Assembly (NCBI GenBank): GCA_018389105.1
Contig: JACATO010002188.1
Location: forward strand, 310,001-374,000
Direction: 5' to 3'
DNA length: 64,000 nt
DNA from: Nautilus pompilius
Taxonomy: Eukaryota > Mollusca > Cephalopoda > Nautilida > Nautilidae
The position numbers and the translations under genes were made by a program. Below are positions 25,201-40,200 of this stretch, in pieces. Every line of letters starts with the position of its first letter. The first letter of the stretch is position 1. A model generated the notes under the pieces. It was not told the DNA's origin, made no database searches, and saw only the letters and a program-made list of their open reading frames with translations.

Positions 25201-28200
25201 TTGCATTAGCAGATCCATTATGTATGCCTCACTTTGTACTTTGCATAACTTTTACTTCCCCTTGGTAAGAACAGAAATTTATTGATGTATTAGTTACAGA
25301 GGAGGAGGTTAATTCAGGTATCTTCCATCACCTTATTAGCAGTAAAAACCGAATAAGGAATCTGCTTTTCAATGATGCCAAAATGCTGGTTTATTAGATG
25401 GTTCTGTTAAGGTATTTTCAGGTAAAAATGATTATTTGGGCCTTGCTTGGAGTATGTTCTTTCAGGCAGGGAGCCCACATTATAGATTCCTTTTGAAGAG
25501 GTTCAGAGAGGATTTACTAGAATGATTGGTAATATGTGTATCTCAGTTACAAAGGAATTCTGTTTCTGCAGCTTTACTTAAACATTTCACTATGGTGTTT
25601 TTATAATATTGCTTGTCTGTTGCTCTGTACTTAAGTTTTCAAACTTTGTGAACCAATTGAGAGGAAACATTGTCGTGTACCATTAATGGTGTTTGCTGTG
25701 GATCTCTAAGGTAATTGGTTCATGTAGATTTTACTAACACATTGTATTCAAGCAGTTTGTGAACTTTTCATTTACTATAAGTGATTGCTGCATTGTAATT
25801 GAATGTAAAGAGTCTTCTAATGATGACTGACCTCAACAACTTTACCATCACTTCTGTTTACCTCAGGTGCTATTTTGAAATTAGACATTTCCATAACATA
25901 TTTCACTTCCACGTACTCTTCATATCTTAATCATCTGTTTACCACCTCCCTCCCTCAGTACAGGTGTACCCACCTTAGGGGCTGTGATCCATTGTACTTT
26001 CCTCATTAAGATAATAACCCTTTGTAGCAACATATCTATATCACCCCAGCCCAATTATGAGTGTGTTGGCTAAACATACAGCCAGTTCAACACACACTAG
26101 AGATGTGGCCTATGGAGGGATAAAAACAATTAAATAAATAGATATCTTTGGTTATAAAAGTCAGTCTTACAAATAGATGGAGTGATCTTCCCTGCTAAAC
26201 CTTAATGGGGCTAGTCTTTGGAAAGTCAAATTTACTCCTCTAACAAATCATCTAGAGGTTTGGAATTTGCTAATGAATATAGGAGCACATTTATACCAGC
26301 TACTCTTAAACATGTATTTAATTGATCCTAGCTCTGTCACACAAATTATATAGTAAATTTTCTCCAGAATATACACTCTAGAGCGCACAATAGAATTTGG
26401 GGAAGTTATGTTCGCATACTGGCTGAAAAGAATCTAGGAGACTGGTACAACCTGGTTCATGGTAGTCTAGTGCACAGATTGAGGTTTATGGATCTTTCTC
26501 TCTGCAGAAAGATATGGCCTTTGACTTTGCTAAGGAAAGAGCTGTGTTTAGTGAAGCAGGAAAAATCTCTGCACTGACTGGAAAGTAAGTTGTTGAAATA
26601 AAGCAGATATTGAATCCTGACCTGCTAGCACAAGTTGGTGCACTTCACTTTAGGCTGATCTCAGGACTGTCACTTTTTAAAATTACATTATTTTAATTTT
26701 TTTTTTTGTCTTGTGATTGAAAGCAGTAAGTTCCTGTTTTTTATATATTTTCATTAGACAGGCTATTGTGGTGTACAGCTGATGTTTTATCACCTGGGTC
26801 TGTGGAAGACAGCAAACCTGGTAACTATGGTAGCTGCATGATGTGCATGTCTGTTTCTGTCACCATAGCTACATAGTTGCTGATGAAAATTATCAGAAGA
26901 TGCAGCTGTTGTTTCACTTGGCTCTAGGAAGATTTAACTACTTAAATTAGTTCAAAAACGGGTCCACATCTGTTTATTAACAAAAAAAGGGGAAAAAAAA
27001 GATGTAAATTTTTAGAACTTTTACCAAATCTCAAGTGGATATATAAAATCTATTGTAAAGTTGAGATAGCGTTCCGCACTGAATTTTAGAGAACAACATT
27101 TGTTGTGAAGAACTATAGCTGGGGTGAGATACTCAACTGGTTGGAAAAACATTATTCATAATTAAGTCCAGTTTCATTTGTTAGGTGGAAAAAAAGTTAT
27201 TGGTAGAATTTAGAAAGGTTATTGAATTGACCCGTTTTGTGCACACTTAGGACGTATCTGCTTGTTTGGATGATGTGACAGAAAAACGAACTATCAGTTT
27301 TACATCAAATAAAGGAATCAGGCCTTCTGTTGTTTGTTTATAAAAGAGACTGGACCAATCCATTTTGTTTTAATATAAATGTTGGTAAAAAAACAACAAC
27401 AACAGAACTATGAAGGTGAGAAGAAAACAAGAAACAGATTTTTGGCACTCTAACAGAAAACAAGAAACAGACCTGGAGGTTTTTAAATTAGATATCCCTT
27501 TAAAAAATTTTTAAAAGAAGAAACCTAACTAAAGTTTAAATTTCACAAACTCCACTGATCTGTTGATATAAGTTATGCAAAAATGTGTGTAGCCATAAAT
27601 TGTAACTACACATCTAAGAAAAGAAGCAGACAGACAGTTCATTTCCTGGCTCTGGCAGACATGAGGAAGTTAAATCCTGAGTGATTCTTACGATCTGCAG
27701 TGATAAGAAAGTTGATTTTTAATTGGCTCTTTAATTTTCTTCTGTTCTGTTACCAATTTTTAATGTTGTTTTTTTTTGGTCTGGTTTTATTTTTTTGGTT
27801 TTATTTCAGTTGCTATAGTAATTATCGTGTACACATAAGTTATGTAGAAGATGCTTTGTGTTGCTTGCTTTTAATGTAAATTATTTCTGCAGGCTTGTTT
27901 TTTGATATTCCTAATCCGTCTTATTGCACTGAATTTTATTTTGAGGTGTGTTACAACACCTGTAACTATGATGCTCAAAAGTTTGGGGAAAAAAGAGAGA
28001 GGATTATGATGTCTGTTTTAACAAATCTCAGGTTCATCAGAACAGCAAACTTTGGTGTTTATTACAGCTATGCTGCTAATGTATGTGAAATACCAGAGAA
28101 AAAACAGCCAGCCTATCCAAGGGGTTACATTGACATCACTACTAGGGGCATTGAGCGATAAGCCAGGTGACTGCAAGTGGTTGGTAATCTGCTAGAGGCA

Positions 28201-31200
28201 TCATTTCTTAAGATAGGGTATTTGCTGTAGGGAGTGGTATGCAACATGGCTACACTCAGTCAGTGTAGTAAAGGTCTGACAGAGAGCGTTTGTTGCATGG
28301 TGCAAAGAACGGTAATCATGGGATGGGTTGTACTATAAATTAACAGGACAGAAAGAGTAACAGCAAGGAAAGATCACCAATACATTAAGGTAACAGACAA
28401 TTTACAGCCACAGTTGGATGTTAGAAAAGACTATTAAGGTCTGGTAAAAATAAAAAGCTAAAAGGGCTTAAATGGTGGATTTACAATGTAAACCAGGTAA
28501 TTGGAAAGATACATTTAGTTTAAAACCTAGTGTGTTTGTTCAGTGATGGGTCGGTGAGCAATTGCTGAATTATTGCATTGTTCAACAATAAAACACACGG
28601 GATCATGTTAGTGTCATGATTTGGAACTACTTTGTTACAAACAGATCTGGGTAACATTTGCAGAATTGAAGGAATGTTAATCTTCTGGAGTCATATTGCA
28701 GTCTCTGACCTATAACTCACTGGTCAAGGTTTCTTCTTTCAACAAGACAGTGACACCCTAAACATGTAAAATGCACAAATGAAAGCTCAAACTGTGTAAT
28801 TACTAGACCCCTTGGACTCATTGAGGCCACACAATGCGACATACACATGGCAAAGCATTCCTACAACTTGGCACCATCTGAACTTGCAATTTTTATAAGT
28901 CAATGGAATGTCACAAATATGCAACATAATTTGCTTATTCTTGTTATAATAACCACTAAAGTTAAACCAAAATGTGCGGCTGTGTGTATAAGTGGCTGCT
29001 ATGCCCAGTTTCTCTTCAGTGAGATTGTACATTAACACTTTTAGTATTGCTGTGTATTTGTCACTTTTGCTATTAGACTGGGCAAAATAGCCATTGTCTG
29101 ACTTGTTGGTTCGAACTGCAATGAACCTGAAATACACAAGTAAACATTCAATGACACTAGGGAAGCTGGTCTGCAGAACTAAACGTGTCCTATCAGTTAA
29201 AAATATTGCTGAAGTTGTCATGTCTCCAGGATTTGTCATAGATTCAGGCCTATTTTTTTAGTGGACAGATTTTAACTGAGCAGATTTAGAACTGACCTGT
29301 TCAGTGTTCAGCTAATTCCCCAATTTTATTTATTATATTTTATTTTTAACCAAAATTGTTCCTTAGGTAAACATTTCAAACTTTCATTGTATCTATTTTA
29401 CGGATATTCCATTTGAAATGGTGATGATGGAGAAGATGGTTGCCAGTCATAAGTAGCATGGCTTGTTACTGTTGGATACTGTCTGGCTAAAACTCCACAT
29501 CAGAGCCCAGCCACTCCCTATTATCACTGGGAATCATCAGAAGCCAAAAAAATATGAATCTGTCTTAATTTCATCCTTCACACTTCTGCTGTAGACTGAT
29601 CTTATAGGTAGAGGGATAGGATGCGTGTAAAATATAACTGTTACCAACCATTCTATTAATAGCCATGTTGTAATTTTGTTTGTTGTGTCAAAAAAGAGAG
29701 ATTCATGGCTGTAGATATGAGTTGTCACAAGATGATCATTAGTCACACACATGAGCTTGACACTGTGTATTGTTTGTTATGATTACTTCACAGTCACAGA
29801 ACTTTTACAGGAAAGTGTTTGTTATAAGTTAATACACAAATCATTCTGGGTGCTGTCACAGATGGACAGAACTTCTGCTCTGGTGGATACATCGGAAGAG
29901 TTCTTGTTTCTGTCTTCCAGCTTATCATGACGAGGATGAAGTAATGATCACCTCTCCCGGCCAACCCAGGGGCTACGGTTCCACTGATTCCAGGGGTGAG
30001 CTTTTGTTTGTCAGTTTTTTTTTTTTTTTTTTTGCGTTCATCTCTATGCAAGTTCCTCAGGTCAGCCCCTAACCCTGGCCATTCCCAGCATGCAGTCAGT
30101 CCACCTGTAATCAGTGGAAGTTGGTTTTGTGCTAACAGCAGCAACGGTTTATTCATCGACCAGTCCGGTGAACCGAGAACCTGCGCTTTAACAAAGAAGA
30201 CAAATTAAAAACGAGAGCTTCCACGCTGTCCCCTTCGGACCAAGCACTGGGTGTCCTTTAACCCCGAGAAAATGGCTGCCTGGCTTGTCACAATAAACTG
30301 ATGAGATTTGTTTATAAGTTCTAGAGAAACTCTCCCCCCTTTGATCTGACTAACTACAGTTAACCATTGTTGTCGCATTGTCAACCCCCCCAAAAAAAAA
30401 TTCCTTAATTTAAAAAAAAATTCTTAGGGTTTTAAACTTTTTTTTTTTTAGTTTAAAAATCAATTTGTTTCTTCACCTTTTAATTTAAAAGAGCTGCCAT
30501 CAGTGGGTAACACAAGCAGTGCGCAGAGCGATTCAGATGTGATGTCAAACTGCACCTTAGAGACTGAGGATATTGATTTCCTGCATGATGCTGAGGAGGA
30601 AAAAGATGTGTTCAGGACTAAGGTATGTATGTGTGTACGTTGGATGCTTGAGCGTTATTACCTGTGGTTTAACAATGCAGCAAAGTTTAAGTACAGAAAT
30701 GTTCTTAAACCATACAGCCTGAGTTTTTTCATAATTAACACGTTCTTTGATATTTGTAATTTTGATGTTTTTCTTTGCGTGTTCAGTTTAGACTGATGCA
30801 TTTGGTGATGTGACTGAAGATTTTAATATGTACTAGGATGTTTGGCAATATACATAAATTTAGTGCTATGAAAGACAGTCCCAGTTGTCATTTTAGTTAT
30901 TTGTCAGGTAGTACAGAAAGTGTCAGTAGTTTAGGAGCTTCATAGAAGTTTTAAAAACTTTCCTACTCCTCTGACTTGCTAGATATATACTATGAAAATC
31001 TGGATGAGTTTCTGTTAACATCTTTAGTTGGCACATGTGAACAGGTCACAACTCAGGGTGGATTTAAAAATCAAATCCAAAGGCATGCATCAGCCTTATC
31101 TGGATTTCTTTTATAAGTCAGAGACATTTGATCTATCACATACAAACAAATGCACTGTTTCTTCCTCTCCTTTTTCTTTTTCTTTTTGTCTTTAGACAGC

Positions 31201-34200
31201 TCTCTTTGTTTCTGATTTGTCAAGGAAAGGCAGAAAGAAATTAGGAAAGTATGGGAAAGTCTACAATTGGTAAGTTGAAGTGATATTTGTTGTTTTGAAC
31301 AAAAATTATTTAGATTCTTTAAAATACCCGATCAGCCATGTGTACAGCTGTTGCAGCGTCATTGCTCTCAGTGGTGTTTTCTGAGGGCTGTCAGTACCAA
31401 ACTTCTTAAATGTTAGCTGTTAACACATGTCCAATAGAAGTCAGGACTTTTAAATCCAACATCAAACATAAACAGAGTATTTAGTTTTGTTTTATAAGTC
31501 ATTTCCTGTCTACATTCTGCTGTACATCTATTTAAAAGGCAGGATATTGAGTTATCAGATAGCATACAGTATGGATACATTAGAATGTTTTCAAGTTTTA
31601 GACACGCTGAACTGCTAAAGTTGTATCTGCTCTGCACTTCAGACATTTTTAAGGAGATTTGATAAGAGATTTTCTAGATAATCAGGAAGTGTTCGCAGTT
31701 ACTAACACTAGGTGTCATAATTACAAACTAGATTCCAACACAGGTTTGAAAGAACTTTAGGAACAGTCACAGAATTTTTCATGAATGGAATTAATTACCG
31801 GATAGTGACAGTTAGATATTTATCATCTTTGTAAGCATGAAACTGTCTGCTTGAGGTTTTTGTAAAATTTAAATGTGTGGAAAAAAAAATGTACTTTTGC
31901 AAGTGGCTGAGTAGACCTGCTTTCTTCAGAATATTCTTTAAAAAATATTGATTCATCTCATTTCTGTTTAGAAAATAACTGATGCTCAGCATTATAATGA
32001 GCATATTATGTGCGTACATGTGTAAAGTAAAAAAACAACAACAAAAAACATCTTTACACAAATCCCATATCTTTTGCTAGGCCCTCCCTACAATTAGTGT
32101 GCAATTCTGTTTTCTTAACACAAAATATCTGACTGTGTATTCTTCCAGGAACTTGTGGACCATTGCCATTTTTTATGTTTTACCTGTGGTCCAGCTTGTT
32201 ATCACATACCAAAAGGTAAGCAGACGGAGAGAGTGCGTACACAAAAGTTAACAGGTGAGAGGGAGAGCAGAAGTAGAAAGTAAAGATTCTAAGAGTGAAA
32301 AGAGGGTAGAAACAAGCCAAACTTAAGAAGTTGGAGGAAAGGTTGTGGCTAGGAAATACAACCCATTGAAACTTTCATCAAGTAAATGCAGACTAACAGA
32401 ATTCACAAATAAATTAAATTGACCTTTTCAAATGTAGACTCTCTAGTTTGTAGACCTGGTTCATTTCAGCTATGTATAGAGTGAAGTCTCCAACAGTTTT
32501 TGGCACAGCTGTTCTTGATTAGACACAAAGCTGGTGGCATTTTTTATCATCTGCTTGATTATTGTGAATCAGTCATTCATAAAACAGTTATTTTGAAATT
32601 TTGTAAATATCAGTGAATGTGTTTTCTGTCTTTTTACTCAAAATAGTGATATTTATATTTTAGTTTTTTAATTATTTCTTTGTTCTACACTTTTGAGTGG
32701 TAGTGTACTTTTTCTTTGGCTGAAAGTTCCTGGACTGGAGAACTACTGTGTTATAAAGATGCTGAACAGAAAGTTTAATCATAAATAGTTTGTGCCAAGT
32801 TTGCTTTAGGCTTAGAAATGATGGCATTTCAATTTTTTTCCTTTTTCAAGGTGTTACATCTGACTGGTAACGAGGACACCTGTTATTACAACTTCAAGTG
32901 CACTCGACCGTTGGGAGTACTGAGTTCATTCAACAGTGTCTTCAGTAATATCGGATACGTGATGCTTGGATTTCTCTTTCTCATTCTTGTCTGGCGAAGG
33001 TTAGGCCTTATTATTATTAATATTATCTATCTACTTGTGAGTGAAATGTAGCTTTCGCACGGTTCGCTGTGCTTTTGCCATAGGCAGACCTGTTAACCAG
33101 GTTTTATTAAATATTATTAGCTTGTTTAAGGTTGAAATGGATGTAGTTCTTGTTTAGCATAAAGAAGATTTTACAAGGATTCAGAATAAGTGCAGAAAGC
33201 TGGCAGTAGGCAGTTACTTGAGATGTGCCAGTGAAGGGATGGGGAAAACTTTTACTACATGGAACCTCAAAGAATAATTGTGATCCATGAATCCAGGATG
33301 TAGGTAAAAGTTGATGACTAGTGTCGGCTTAGAAAAGTTGGCTATGTAAATTTGATTCTCACCAGAAAAAACTGCTCTCCTACTGAAAGATGCATGGAAA
33401 AAAAAAAGAGTTTTTGTTATACTTTCATAAGTTGCTAGGCTTTTGTCAATTAACTATACAAATTTAAAAAAATATATTTATTTTACATTGTGGGGGACTT
33501 TATCTTTTTTTTGGTAGATAGATAAGTGAAATGATTTTTCATCTGTTTTTCATACATAATGGCTTTGGTGCTGATCGGCTTGGATTTCTCTGTGAGCAAT
33601 GTGAATGACTTCTTATAAAACTGGGGCTGTTTGTCTATATTACAGGGACATCCTCCACAAGAAAACTGTACAGCAGTACAGCATGTTGGAGAAGGTAAGG
33701 CCAAGAGTTAATATTTTGGCTCTCAGCATACCGAACTGCTGCCCTTCCAGCCACTGCAGTAATCTTTACTAACATCACTAGTGGTTACATCTGTGTTGTC
33801 TTCACATCAGTATGGCATAACAACTGTCCCTTGCCTGCATGATGTTCTCTGAAAGATAGTTCAGATTGTTTTAATTTGTGATTTCCAACTTAAACCAGAC
33901 ACTGGAATTCCATCCGCTGTTTTAGTAATTTTCATTCTGGATTGCTCATTAAAGGAGTGACAAGCAGAGAAAAGGAGGAGTTTTGTGAATTTTCTTTTTG
34001 CTAGGCACACATCTGCTGTTTTTGTAGCATCTCTTACATCAACATTCACTTCTCAAACGTTCAGCCACATGAGGAAAAGGTGCAGCAAATACCCTCTTCT
34101 AAAAATTCAGTTTAAACTGTGATGCAGTATCACAAATTTTATAACAACAAAATTATTTGTTTTTTTTGGTGGTGGGAAAGATGAACCTGAACTTTTTGAA

Positions 34201-37200
34201 CCAGCTTTGTGATTTTTCATTAGAGTGACAAGTTAGATGAGAGCATGTTTTTACAAGCTTCATACCTAACAGGTGTATTTTGGTGTAGAAATTTCTCAAG
34301 TGATCACGAAAGTGTACATGACCCATGTAATGGAGGATGCTTTATGAAACTGGGTCCGTGTGTAGTTTATTTAGCCTAACCATTCTGTTTTTGACAGCAT
34401 TATGGCATCCCGCAGCCATACGGATTGTTCTATGCCATGGGACTAGGCCTGTGCATGGAAGGCATCATGAGTGGCTGCTACCATGTTTGTCCTACTTACT
34501 CCAACTTCCAGTTTGGTAAGTACCATTATCTGTACTGAGTTCTTGGAGTTTACTGGTTAAAAGAGGAAAAAACTCCATCCAAAACTGAACAACCAGACAG
34601 AGGTCAAACGGGTTCAAGATCGTCCAACTCAGGTCGCTTATGCAGTTGTCTCCACAGTCAGGGCTAAACTCTGCTGATGTGAATGGGGAAGATTTCCAAA
34701 CTGTAGGTTTACTAGCTATTTTCTCACCAATAAATAAGGAACTGTCTGAACATCCACACTTTTTTTTACACACGAGAATGTATGTGCTTTTAATTTACAA
34801 AAAAAAAGTATTAAACAAGTTTAGAAAAAAAATTATCAGATTATAAGTTTAACTCGGTTTATATAATGTTGTGGTTATGATTGATTTTCTCTCTCTTTTG
34901 TGCTTGTTTTTCTTTCTGAATCCCTGCTCAGCGATAGAATTCCAAAGTCTGACGATCCTGGCCATAGAAGAATTTCTGTCTAATGCTGTGAATTTCTGGT
35001 GAATACCCTTGACAGTTTGCTTTTTGTAACTGTTTGTTTAATTAAAAATTGGAAAATAAATAATGCCCATGGCATCTTGAAATAACTGCTGATTATTATT
35101 ATTTTACTTGGGTGCATTAAAAACTGTAACTTTTCCAAAACCATCAGCATATGATGAACACTTCTGTACAGCGCACGGAATTAGAGGTGAGACTTTGGGT
35201 CATGTTGAATGTCAGCTCATCGTTTATTTGAGTGAGTTTTGAAAATTCAAGAACAACAGTGTTATGGTTGAGCAGAGATTTAAAATTGTGTTGTGGATGG
35301 GTGAGAAGAATTTTTGAAGTTTAATTTGACTTTTATTTTTTAAAATTGTTTCATTTCTAAAAAAATTCTGCTGAAGTGGCCACCATTTTGAAACACAGGT
35401 GAAAACCCATGTTATTAATTTTCTTTTTTACCAGAAGTTTACAACACAAGAATGTATGTATGTATGTGTGTGTGTGTGTATAATTGTAGACAATATTCCA
35501 GTATGCATAATTACGTGTATGTAAGCACATAACTTACAAAATCTAATCTATGCATGTAAAAATATATTCTGTTTTAGTTCTAACTGCCACCTGGGGCTCT
35601 TCTGGAACTCATCATAATTAGAAAGTTTTGTGAGGGGGGGGGGTGATTACTGGGGCCGAAAAAAAATGAAAACTGGAACCCAAACCTTTCTGCAACCGAC
35701 AACAGTCGATTTGTCTGAATGTAAGAACTGGACTGTGTGAAAATATCTCCAGGTGACAATACAAGCCACGTAACACAGACAGACAGTGTAGATCTATGTA
35801 GGGTGAAGGAATAAAAAGACTATCGAAGCAGTTTTACTCAGCGGCATGAGATGAATAAAGAATGGTCTTGGAAATGTTGTCTTTGAGAAGAAGAGAAAAG
35901 AAACAGAAGGAAAAAAAAAAGCGGATGCAAAGTATCTTTAGTTGGTCTTACACATGACAGTTCACCAAACCCAGCCGACACTTGCATGGAAATCTTTTGG
36001 GACAGCAGAGTAAAATTTGCTGGTGACAATCGTGACTTTTGGAAAACAAAATTAAAAGGTTTATTTCAGGATCTTGCAGTTTTCAACCATCTTCCAGGTA
36101 GTCTGGGGTCCATAATTGGTTTTCTCTCATCAACTTGTTGTATCCACCCTTGAATTTTACTGTCCATCTTTCTAACTGCTATATGTTCACTTAATTTTCA
36201 CCATGTAACATTAATTTGCTTGTCCAGTTTGCCATCTTTGGCACTCTTGATTCTGACTCTTACAGTATGCTTGCTCAAAGTATGTCGGTTGGATGAGAGA
36301 ATGGGTGGGAAGGAATTGGTGTTGTAGTTGAAGGATTTAATATGGTAAAAACACAGCCAACAGCGATCTGACACAATCAACTTAAGCATGTCACTCAGAT
36401 ACAGAGCATCATGTGATCAGTGTTGTGACAATCTCTTTGCAAAGCATTAACAAGCGAGGAAATACCCCATGAGTGCTACAGGGACGCAGCATGTGTACGT
36501 AGGAATAATCAAAACAAATAATGCGAATGAACAATCTATTGCTGGTTCAGATACTCATTGGTGAAGAGGACTTTGAAATAAGTTACAACTGATTTGAACT
36601 GAGATGGCTGATTTTCATTTATTGTCTGTAACTGCATCGATCAGTGGTTATTTTGTCTAAAAAATTAATTCTTTGATAGACAATATTTGTGTGCCAAAAT
36701 ATTCATAAAGAAGAAGGTGGGCATTTTATTGGAAATATTTACAAATGGGTTGAACTGGCAAATGGGCATTTATTGGAGCATGGCCAGCTGTGAGAACAAA
36801 TTTGGTTGAGGAATTGGTGGGTGGAAAATTATGGCTATCTGTGTGTGTAAAAAGTAGGGAACAACTATAATATTAACTGAATTGAAGTGGAGAGATCAAA
36901 CAGTTGGACTATCAAACGATGCTATGATTTGTTTTCTGCTTTTTTTTTGAGAGCAGCAGTAAACATAATTTTCTTGATAGAGATTTGGAAAGCCAAGACA
37001 GCTGCTGGCAAATTTTTTTTTGTTTGTTTGTTTTGGATAAGATTGTGTGGAACTTTTGGGGAAAAAAAAAACCCCTGCAGGCTGATTAACATATTACCTG
37101 GATGACTTGTTACTCTGCTCTCTCTCTCTCTCTGCAGACACATCCTTCATGTACATCATTGCCTGCCTGTGTATGCTTCGACTGTACCAGACACGCCACC

Positions 37201-40200
37201 CTGACATCAACGCCAAGGCGCACACAGCCTACTTAGCCATGGCATGCATTATATTTATTGCAGTCATTGGAGTGGTAAGTAGCATTACACTACCCAATTA
37301 CTGTTTCACAGTACCAGTATCATGCCTGGCTGTGTTCAGTAACACACACAGTTGAGAATGAGTAGATGGTATTGTTACTGGAAACCATTTGCATAAGAGA
37401 GGTTTTATTGTTTTCATAAAAATATCATTAATCGATTTTTTAAAAAACTAAACAGCTTGATATTTATTGTAGAAGTATAATAGTGAATAGATGGAAATAT
37501 ATTCATGTTCATCTGAAATATCTTAATCATTGTAAGGGCAAAGAGCTGAGGTAACCGATAAGAGGACACTGAAGGCAGAAAATGGCAAATTCAGATTTTT
37601 GAAGACAGAAAGATTTAGTCGAAGTGGCTGGGTCTTCCTCGTGTGGAAGTGGTGTGATGGAGAAATTAGACTAACGTTTACTTGTTTTGATTTTAACAAA
37701 TTTGTTGAAAAACTACTGGTTTAGTTTTGTTACTTCATTGTTTTATTTGTTATTTCGCTATGAATTTGTTGTCGCTTGAACCTGCCATAATTTAAAAACT
37801 GCAGTAGCTTTTTTCTATCCTTAAGAACTGAGAGTTTTTAAGAAAAATTTGAATTATAAACTTTTTAGTTTCTAAAACAAAAACATCTGTTTTTGATTCT
37901 TTATTTCAAGGTGTATGGGACTCCAATATTTTGGGTGGTCTTTGCTGTACTCCACTTCATGGCAACATTGTTGTTGAGTTTACAAATCTATTACATGGGA
38001 CGTTGGAAACTAGGTAAGTGTTGTACATCACCTGTAAGAGCCACAGCTGCTTTGAATTGCTAACTACATGATGCAAGGTCATTACTCAGCAGCTTTGAGT
38101 AGCCACAGATAACTTCCAGAAATGGACCACATTGGCCATGTTTGTATTTTTTCTTAACCTGTATTTACTGCAAGAATGACTAACTCCCTATGTTTGCATG
38201 TGAGTTATTTTTTTTGGTCAGTTATTATATGGAGGCAACATTTTTGCTATAAAATGAAAATTAAAAAGTCCTTAACTTTTAAGGTCTAAAGATATATATA
38301 TATATATACAGTGCAACCTCACGTATCCGAACAAGCCCGGAGACAAACTATTTGTTCGGATATGTGAAAAAACCGAATGCAGGTGTTGCTGTGAGCATGC
38401 TGAGGGTCAAATTCGAACATCCAATTGACACCCTATCCGAACAATAGGCGCTATGCATGTTAATTGTCACTTGTGTAAACTGTTTCAAAACAATGCCTTT
38501 CTAACCCAAAGTGAAGTACTGTATTACTTAATTACTGTAGATTTTCAATGTAATTTGAGTGAAAATGTTTGCATGTGCGTCTTTGTTAACCTCCATTTTG
38601 TCTGGCTGCAGAAATTTTGGTCACATGATCAATGAGTCTTGCTTGTCATAATACTGTAAGGTTAATGATGTAATTTGATGAAGTGCAAGATGTTTAATAA
38701 ATGTTTAAAAATGATTTATTATGAAAACAAAATTTAAAAAATGCATGTACAAAAATACAAATTATTACACAGGCTTAAAAATGTCTTAATTGATTGTGGT
38801 TTAAGATTAGACAATCTTTTTCCTGCTGCCTTCTCACGTAGTGATCGTAGAATGCTTAAGTGCATGGGCTCAGCGTCATTGTCTGCCTCTAACCAACACA
38901 ATGCTTTGTCCATGATGTCTTCAGCCTCAGCATTGGATGGTACGGGATTAGCGTTATCAGGAGATGGTTCATCATCAGGGTCTGATTCGGACGAAGGGTC
39001 ACCTGTCACGCTGTCTATGATCTGGTCAGTGAGCTGTTGGCAAGCATCAAGGTCTCTGTCTATTTCACACCATTCTTCGATGTCAGTGATAGTAGATCAC
39101 CCAACACCATATTCTTCAGCTAAACGTGCAGCTACTGCACCAGAGTCAAGTCTTTTCAAGATCTTCACTTTGTAGTCTGGAGACAGAACATTGCGTTTTC
39201 TTTTCAAACTTTTGTCAGACATTTTGAACGTGAGTGTCGTGAACAGTACAGTCTAAAATGGTCTAAAATGCTATGTAGATTAAAACACTTCAAAGATGAT
39301 ATGAAAAATCAGATAAAATATTTCTTAGTAAATTATATTAAATGAAATAAATTACTTAAATTAAGTAATTATCATTTCCCCCCTTGATTAAAAAATAAAA
39401 AATGTGATTGATTCAAATTTTCAAGTGAAAAGTATCGCAATAATAGTCTGACTATACACGTAATAACAAAGATAAATGAGCAAAGGCGACCACACACACA
39501 AAAAATGAAGAAACAAACTCGCTTACTCAATAGCATAAATTGGGCTCAACTTACTCGCTCTCGACTTTTATTTTATTTTTTTTATTCACTGACCACTTTA
39601 ATATATATATAGTCAGACCTCATTAAACTATATGAATCACTTATATAGGCATGCCCCCCACTGTTCACTTTAAAAAAGGCCATGTTTTGTTTGGTTAAGA
39701 TCTAAGAGAAATTACAATAGAACATTGACAACCAAACAAAAAAGTGTGAAAGTTTGGTTACGTGAGATTTTGTTCAGGGGACATGTCGATTGTTCGGATA
39801 AGTAAGGTCCGGATACGTGAGGTTGTACTGTAACTGCAGTGAGCTAGAAGGGGAAGGGTGTGGGGTGTTAATGGAATGGCCGGGGCTCATGAACAGTATT
39901 CAAGATGCCAACCAGTCAAGAGTTGCTCATAGAACCTCCGCCCTGTACCAAGTCATTTTTTTATGTTGTTGGGGGGGAAACTCGCACAATTAGCAGGTGA
40001 AGAAGAGAGAGAAGAAACCATGTCAGGGAGGTACACCACACCAAGCTGGTCAGGATTTGAACTCTGGTACCTCAAGCACAACAGTCTAATAGTCTACCAC
40101 TGAATCTCTGGCCACACCATCTGCTTATTTGTATACCACATGCAGTAAAAACACAGTAAATTCTTAAATTCTTTTGATCTTGCATAAGTAATACTTGTAT

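Noticed and set aside
26400-26580. Possible LINE fragment in the large SIDT intron
   Set aside because: A partly open stretch was seen, but no reverse-transcriptase or endonuclease motif could be identified.
40053-40113. Possible functional tRNA gene
   Set aside because: Boxes A and B are present, but the cloverleaf is not convincing and a non-tRNA body follows. It is better called a tRNA-derived SINE.
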